Source: CAJBNH01 sp964447285
Lineage (GTDB): Bacteria > Myxococcota_A > UBA9042
Reading direction: 5' to 3'
DNA: 64,000 nucleotides
Assembly (NCBI GenBank): GCA_964447285.1
Contig: CAYURO010000006.1
Location: forward strand, 121,439 to 185,438
The translations under genes were made by a program, and so were the position numbers. Below the pieces are notes generated by a model. That model saw only the letters and a list, made by a program, of their open reading frames with translations, did no database searches and had not been told where the DNA came from. Shown piece after piece: positions 61,405 to 64,000 of the stretch (positions within the stretch are counted from its first letter, which is position 1; each line of letters starts with the position of its first letter).

Positions 61405-63093
61405 ATGAACACGCGTATAATCCACGGCTTGTGTGCCGTTCTGGCGATGTCCGCCCTGGCTTGCGAGTCGGGCACAGGCACGACACCGACAACGGGCAAC
61501 CCGCCACAGAAGGTGACCGCGACCGAAGCTGCGGCGCAGGCCAACGCGTCTGTGGGCACACTGAGCGATGAGTTCGGCACCCAGATGGCCTTCCTCAGCG
61601 AGTCCAAGACCGTCGACGACATGGCCACCGGCTGCGCCGAAGGCGATCAGGTCTCACCGGTCGATCCCAACGGCACCGACCTGCCGCCCGTCGACTCATG
61701 CGGCGAGCCGGTCGATCCGCAGGCGATGGCGGACGACTTCCAGACCTGGCTGAAAGACAACCTGCTGAATGCGGACTTCGCGAACCCGGCCCTGTCGACC
61801 GACACCGAGGCCGTGTTCTGCATGAAGGCCGACAAGATGTGCCAGGAGGACACGGAGACAGGCACGACGTTGAACGAGACCTGCGCGCAGGGGTTCGCTG
61901 CGGCGCCGATCTGCGTCGGGCTGACCAAGATCAGCGCCACGGCAATGAGTGGTCGATTGCTGATCGGCAAGGACCCCATCGTTCCCGCGACGTTCAGCCT
62001 CAGCCCCAACGCGTTTTCGGCCCAGGTCGACTTGGCCAAGGCGCGGCAAGCAGCCGACGTAGTGGCCAAGGCGCACGGGGAAGAACTGCCGGAGGGATTC
62101 CCGTCGGTGGTCGAGGGCACCCTCGGCGGCGAAGTGGCCAAGCAAGCGGACGGCAACTACGGGGTGGCGCTGTCGATCGTGAAGGCCGTGCGTGTCTCTG
62201 CTTTCGCCGCGACTGACAAGCGTCACTACGACGTCAAGCTGGGTGTCGCCGCCCAAGCGCTGAACCTGACCGTCAAGGGCGCCAAGACCATGATCGGCGG
62301 CGCAAACTTCGGCACGGTCGACATCGTCGCCGCGATGGACCTGCTGATGGGCGGCGCGAGCTGCTCGCAGACCGACTCGCCCACGCCCGACCCCGGTGGC
62401 GGCGTCCCGATGCCGGAGCCCGAGCCCTGCCAGGAGCCGCCCGCCAAGGTCGGCAACTTCCTTCTCTCGCTCGCCGGCCCCGCCGTGGGCGTGACCTACA
62501 CGTTGAGCACCGACGGCAAGGTCGAGACCGTGAAGCTGACCGGCGTGAGTCTGGGCAACGACACGGCCCGCCTGAAGTTCAACGACTTCACCAAGCTGAC
62601 CGAGGTTGCGACTCTGGATCTGAACAAGTCGGCCGGCCGCAAGGTCGATGTCGAGCTGGTGTTGGGAGAGTCGGACCCGATCTTCAGCGTGATCAGTCAG
62701 TTGGATGTCGAGCTAGGCCACTGGATGGCGGCGCTGGCCCCCCAGTTCGAGGACTTGCCCGTGATGTTCTACCAAGGCGTCTCACGCGTGCTGCTGGGCG
62801 GCGCGACCAAGCCGTCGGTGCAGTTGATCGGCTCGACCGCCGCCTCGACGTCTGAGCCCGTGAACCCGGGTGACCCGATTCCCCCCGATCCCCAGCCGGC
62901 CGGCCCCCAAGCGGTCCTGAAGGTGTTGGCGGGCGCGCTGGACCTGACGGCGACGGGTCTAAAGGACATCGCGGACGTGGCGATCAAGGTCACGTCGGGC
63001 CAGTGTCTGGTCGAGAAGGCTGAGGACACGTCCGGCGCCGACAAGGGCGAGCAGCATCTGTTCTCATCGCTGGAAGTTGGCGTCTGCGAATAG
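61405..63093 (+). CDS. Predicted lipoprotein of unknown function
   Basis: 562 residues from the ATG at 61405; GAGGGG is seven bases upstream of it, too close to the alternative ATG at 61399. The lipobox ALAC gives Cys20. The mature part starts with a Thr/Gly/Pro stretch, contains two Cys in the first 80 residues, and has a Pro/Glu-rich hinge at about 330-355 (TPDPGGG...PEPEPCQEPP). That hinge divides an Ala/Val-rich first half from a beta-rich second half with VGVTYTLSTDGKVETVKL. A second Pro-rich hinge lies near 490-505. No family recognised. A clear terminator follows. Confidence 0.6.
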   Translation: MNTRIIHGLCAVLAMSALACESGTGTTPTTGNPPQKVTATEAAAQANASVGTLSDEFGTQMAFLSESKTVDDMATGCAEGDQVSPVDPNGTDLPPVDSCGEPVDPQAMADDFQTWLKDNLLNADFANPALSTDTEAVFCMKADKMCQEDTETGTTLNETCAQGFAAAPICVGLTKISATAMSGRLLIGKDPIVPATFSLSPNAFSAQVDLAKARQAADVVAKAHGEELPEGFPSVVEGTLGGEVAKQADGNYGVALSIVKAVRVSAFAATDKRHYDVKLGVAAQALNLTVKGAKTMIGGANFGTVDIVAAMDLLMGGASCSQTDSPTPDPGGGVPMPEPEPCQEPPAKVGNFLLSLAGPAVGVTYTLSTDGKVETVKLTGVSLGNDTARLKFNDFTKLTEVATLDLNKSAGRKVDVELVLGESDPIFSVISQLDVELGHWMAALAPQFEDLPVMFYQGVSRVLLGGATKPSVQLIGSTAASTSEPVNPGDPIPPDPQPAGPQAVLKVLAGALDLTATGLKDIADVAIKVTSGQCLVEKAEDTSGADKGEQHLFSSLEVGVCE

Positions 63094-63115
63094 CGGCCCC
63101 GGCGTCCTGAAACGA

Positions 63116-63162
63116 CCAAGGCCCGAGACTCCTGCGAAGGGGGCTCGGGCCTTGGTGTTTTT
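63116..63162 (+). terminator. Intrinsic terminator after the 562-residue lipoprotein gene
   Basis: Twelve-base perfect arms CCAAGGCCCGAG (63116-63127) and CTCGGGCCTTGG (63144-63155), a 16-base loop, then a run of five T at 63158-63162. It lies between two convergent genes and works best for the rightward one. Confidence 0.9.
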
Positions 63163-63180
63163 GCGGCTGCTCTGAACGAG

Positions 63181-64000
63181 CTAGTACCGGTAGTTGTCGG
63201 GCTTGTACGGCCCCTTGGGAGAGATCCCCAGGTACTGCGCCTGCTTGTCGGTCAGCGTCGTCAGCTTCACGCCCAGCTTCTGCAGGTGCAGGCGGGCGAC
63301 TTCCTCGTCCAGATGCTTGGGCAGCACGTGCACGCCCACCTCAAACTTCTCAGTCCACAGGGCAAGTTGCGCCAACACTTGGTTGGTGAAGGACGTGCTC
63401 ATCACAAAGGACGGGTGGCCGGTCGCACAGCCCAAGTTCACCAGACGGCCGCGGGCCAGCACGATCAGCGTCTTGCCGCCGAAGTGGAACAGGTCAACCT
63501 GCGGCTTGACGTTCTCCTCGACGACGCCGGGCGTGGTCTCGAGCCAGCGCATGTCGATCTCGCTGTCGAAGTGGCCGATGTTGCACAGGATCGCCTGGTC
63601 CTTCATCGCCTGCATGTGGACGCCCGTGACGATGTCGCAGCAGCCGGTCGCGGTGACGAAGATGTCGCCCAACGGCGCGACCTCCTCCATCGTGCGGACC
63701 TCGTAGCCCTCCATGGCGGCCTGCAGTGCGATGATCGGGTCGATCTCGGTGATGACGACGCGTGCCCCCAGCCCCCGCATCGACTGCGCGCAGCCCTTGC
63801 CCACGTCGCCGTAGCCCGCCACCACGACCAGCTTGCCGGCCATCATGATGTCGGTCGCGCGCTTCAGACCGTCGGCCAGCGACTCGCGGCAGCCGTACAG
63901 GTTGTCGAACTTGGACTTGGTCACGGAGTCGTTGACGTTGATGGCCGGGACCTTCAGCTCGCCGCGCTCGTGCATCTGGTACAGGCGGTGCACGCCCGTG
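63181..64000 (-). CDS. ahcY: Adenosylhomocysteinase, 5' end outside window
   Basis: 273 codons of the C-terminal part are visible; the N-terminus lies beyond the window end. The enzyme cleaves S-adenosylhomocysteine to adenosine and homocysteine. VVAGYGDVGKGCAQ is the NAD-binding loop; NVNDSVTKSKFDN carries the catalytic Lys and Asp region; GHFDSEID and HPSFVMSTSFTNQ are conserved, and the protein ends KPDNYRY as in the family. No defect is seen. It converges on the lipoprotein gene with the terminator between them. Confidence 0.96.
   Translation of the reverse strand, partial: TGVHRLYQMHERGELKVPAINVNDSVTKSKFDNLYGCRESLADGLKRATDIMMAGKLVVVAGYGDVGKGCAQSMRGLGARVVITEIDPIIALQAAMEGYEVRTMEEVAPLGDIFVTATGCCDIVTGVHMQAMKDQAILCNIGHFDSEIDMRWLETTPGVVEENVKPQVDLFHFGGKTLIVLARGRLVNLGCATGHPSFVMSTSFTNQVLAQLALWTEKFEVGVHVLPKHLDEEVARLHLQKLGVKLTTLTDKQAQYLGISPKGPYKPDNYRY

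Overview
The window is high-GC, gene-dense bacterial chromosome. I see no tRNA, rRNA, insertion sequence or CRISPR array. Nine predicted lipoproteins, several with Asp/Ala-rich linkers or Cys-rich modules, one IgGFc-binding-type domain, choice-of-anchor-D-like repeats and a c-di-GMP cluster suggest a deltaproteobacteria-like lineage (Myxococcota/Bradymonadota type). That placement is inferred from gene style; no marker gene was used.

Layout: 1-765 holds the 3' part of an SGNH-hydrolase-like gene. 1124-11387 is a tight complex I operon, nuoABCDHIJKLMN, with 11 subunits and no nuoEFG. 11459-15248 holds a zinc-ribbon membrane protein, glycogen branching enzyme GlgB and a DUF465 protein. 15598-24663 is an envelope region: lipoproteins, a PAP2 phosphatase fused to a beta-rich domain, a membrane-anchored protein and an MFS transporter. 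24778-29919 (minus strand) carries hisA-hisIE as one fused gene, an IgGFc-binding-like lipoprotein, hisD and a small membrane protein. 30067-31941 is an exported M3 peptidase. 32293-36638 is a signalling block: diguanylate cyclase, REC-HD-GYP regulator and PAS histidine kinase.

36646-46905 (minus strand) is a nine-gene, largely overlapping operon: hisG, hisC fused to a HAD phosphatase, hisB, hisH, hisF, then a radical SAM protein, a DegT aminotransferase, a second (B12-binding-type) radical SAM protein and a polytopic glycosyltransferase. With hisA-IE and hisD, every step from PRPP to histidine is encoded in the window if the HAD domain is the histidinol-phosphate phosphatase. The four genes after hisF look like a separate, unassigned modification pathway co-expressed with histidine synthesis. 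This is the best candidate here for something undescribed.

47161-64000 contains a long coiled-coil lipoprotein; a minus-strand run of M1-peptidase lipoprotein, acyltransferase and two small lipoproteins; a PcfJ-like protein; a run of rlmM, an endonuclease/exonuclease/phosphatase remnant, a PIG-V-like mannosyltransferase, a membrane protein and dapB; a second PIG-V-like gene; rubrerythrin; another lipoprotein with a clear terminator; and the 3' part of ahcY, cut by the window end.

Start codons were chosen from ribosome-binding sites, overlaps and family alignment, so many CDS are shorter than the longest open frame. Functions come from motifs read by eye; no database search was run.
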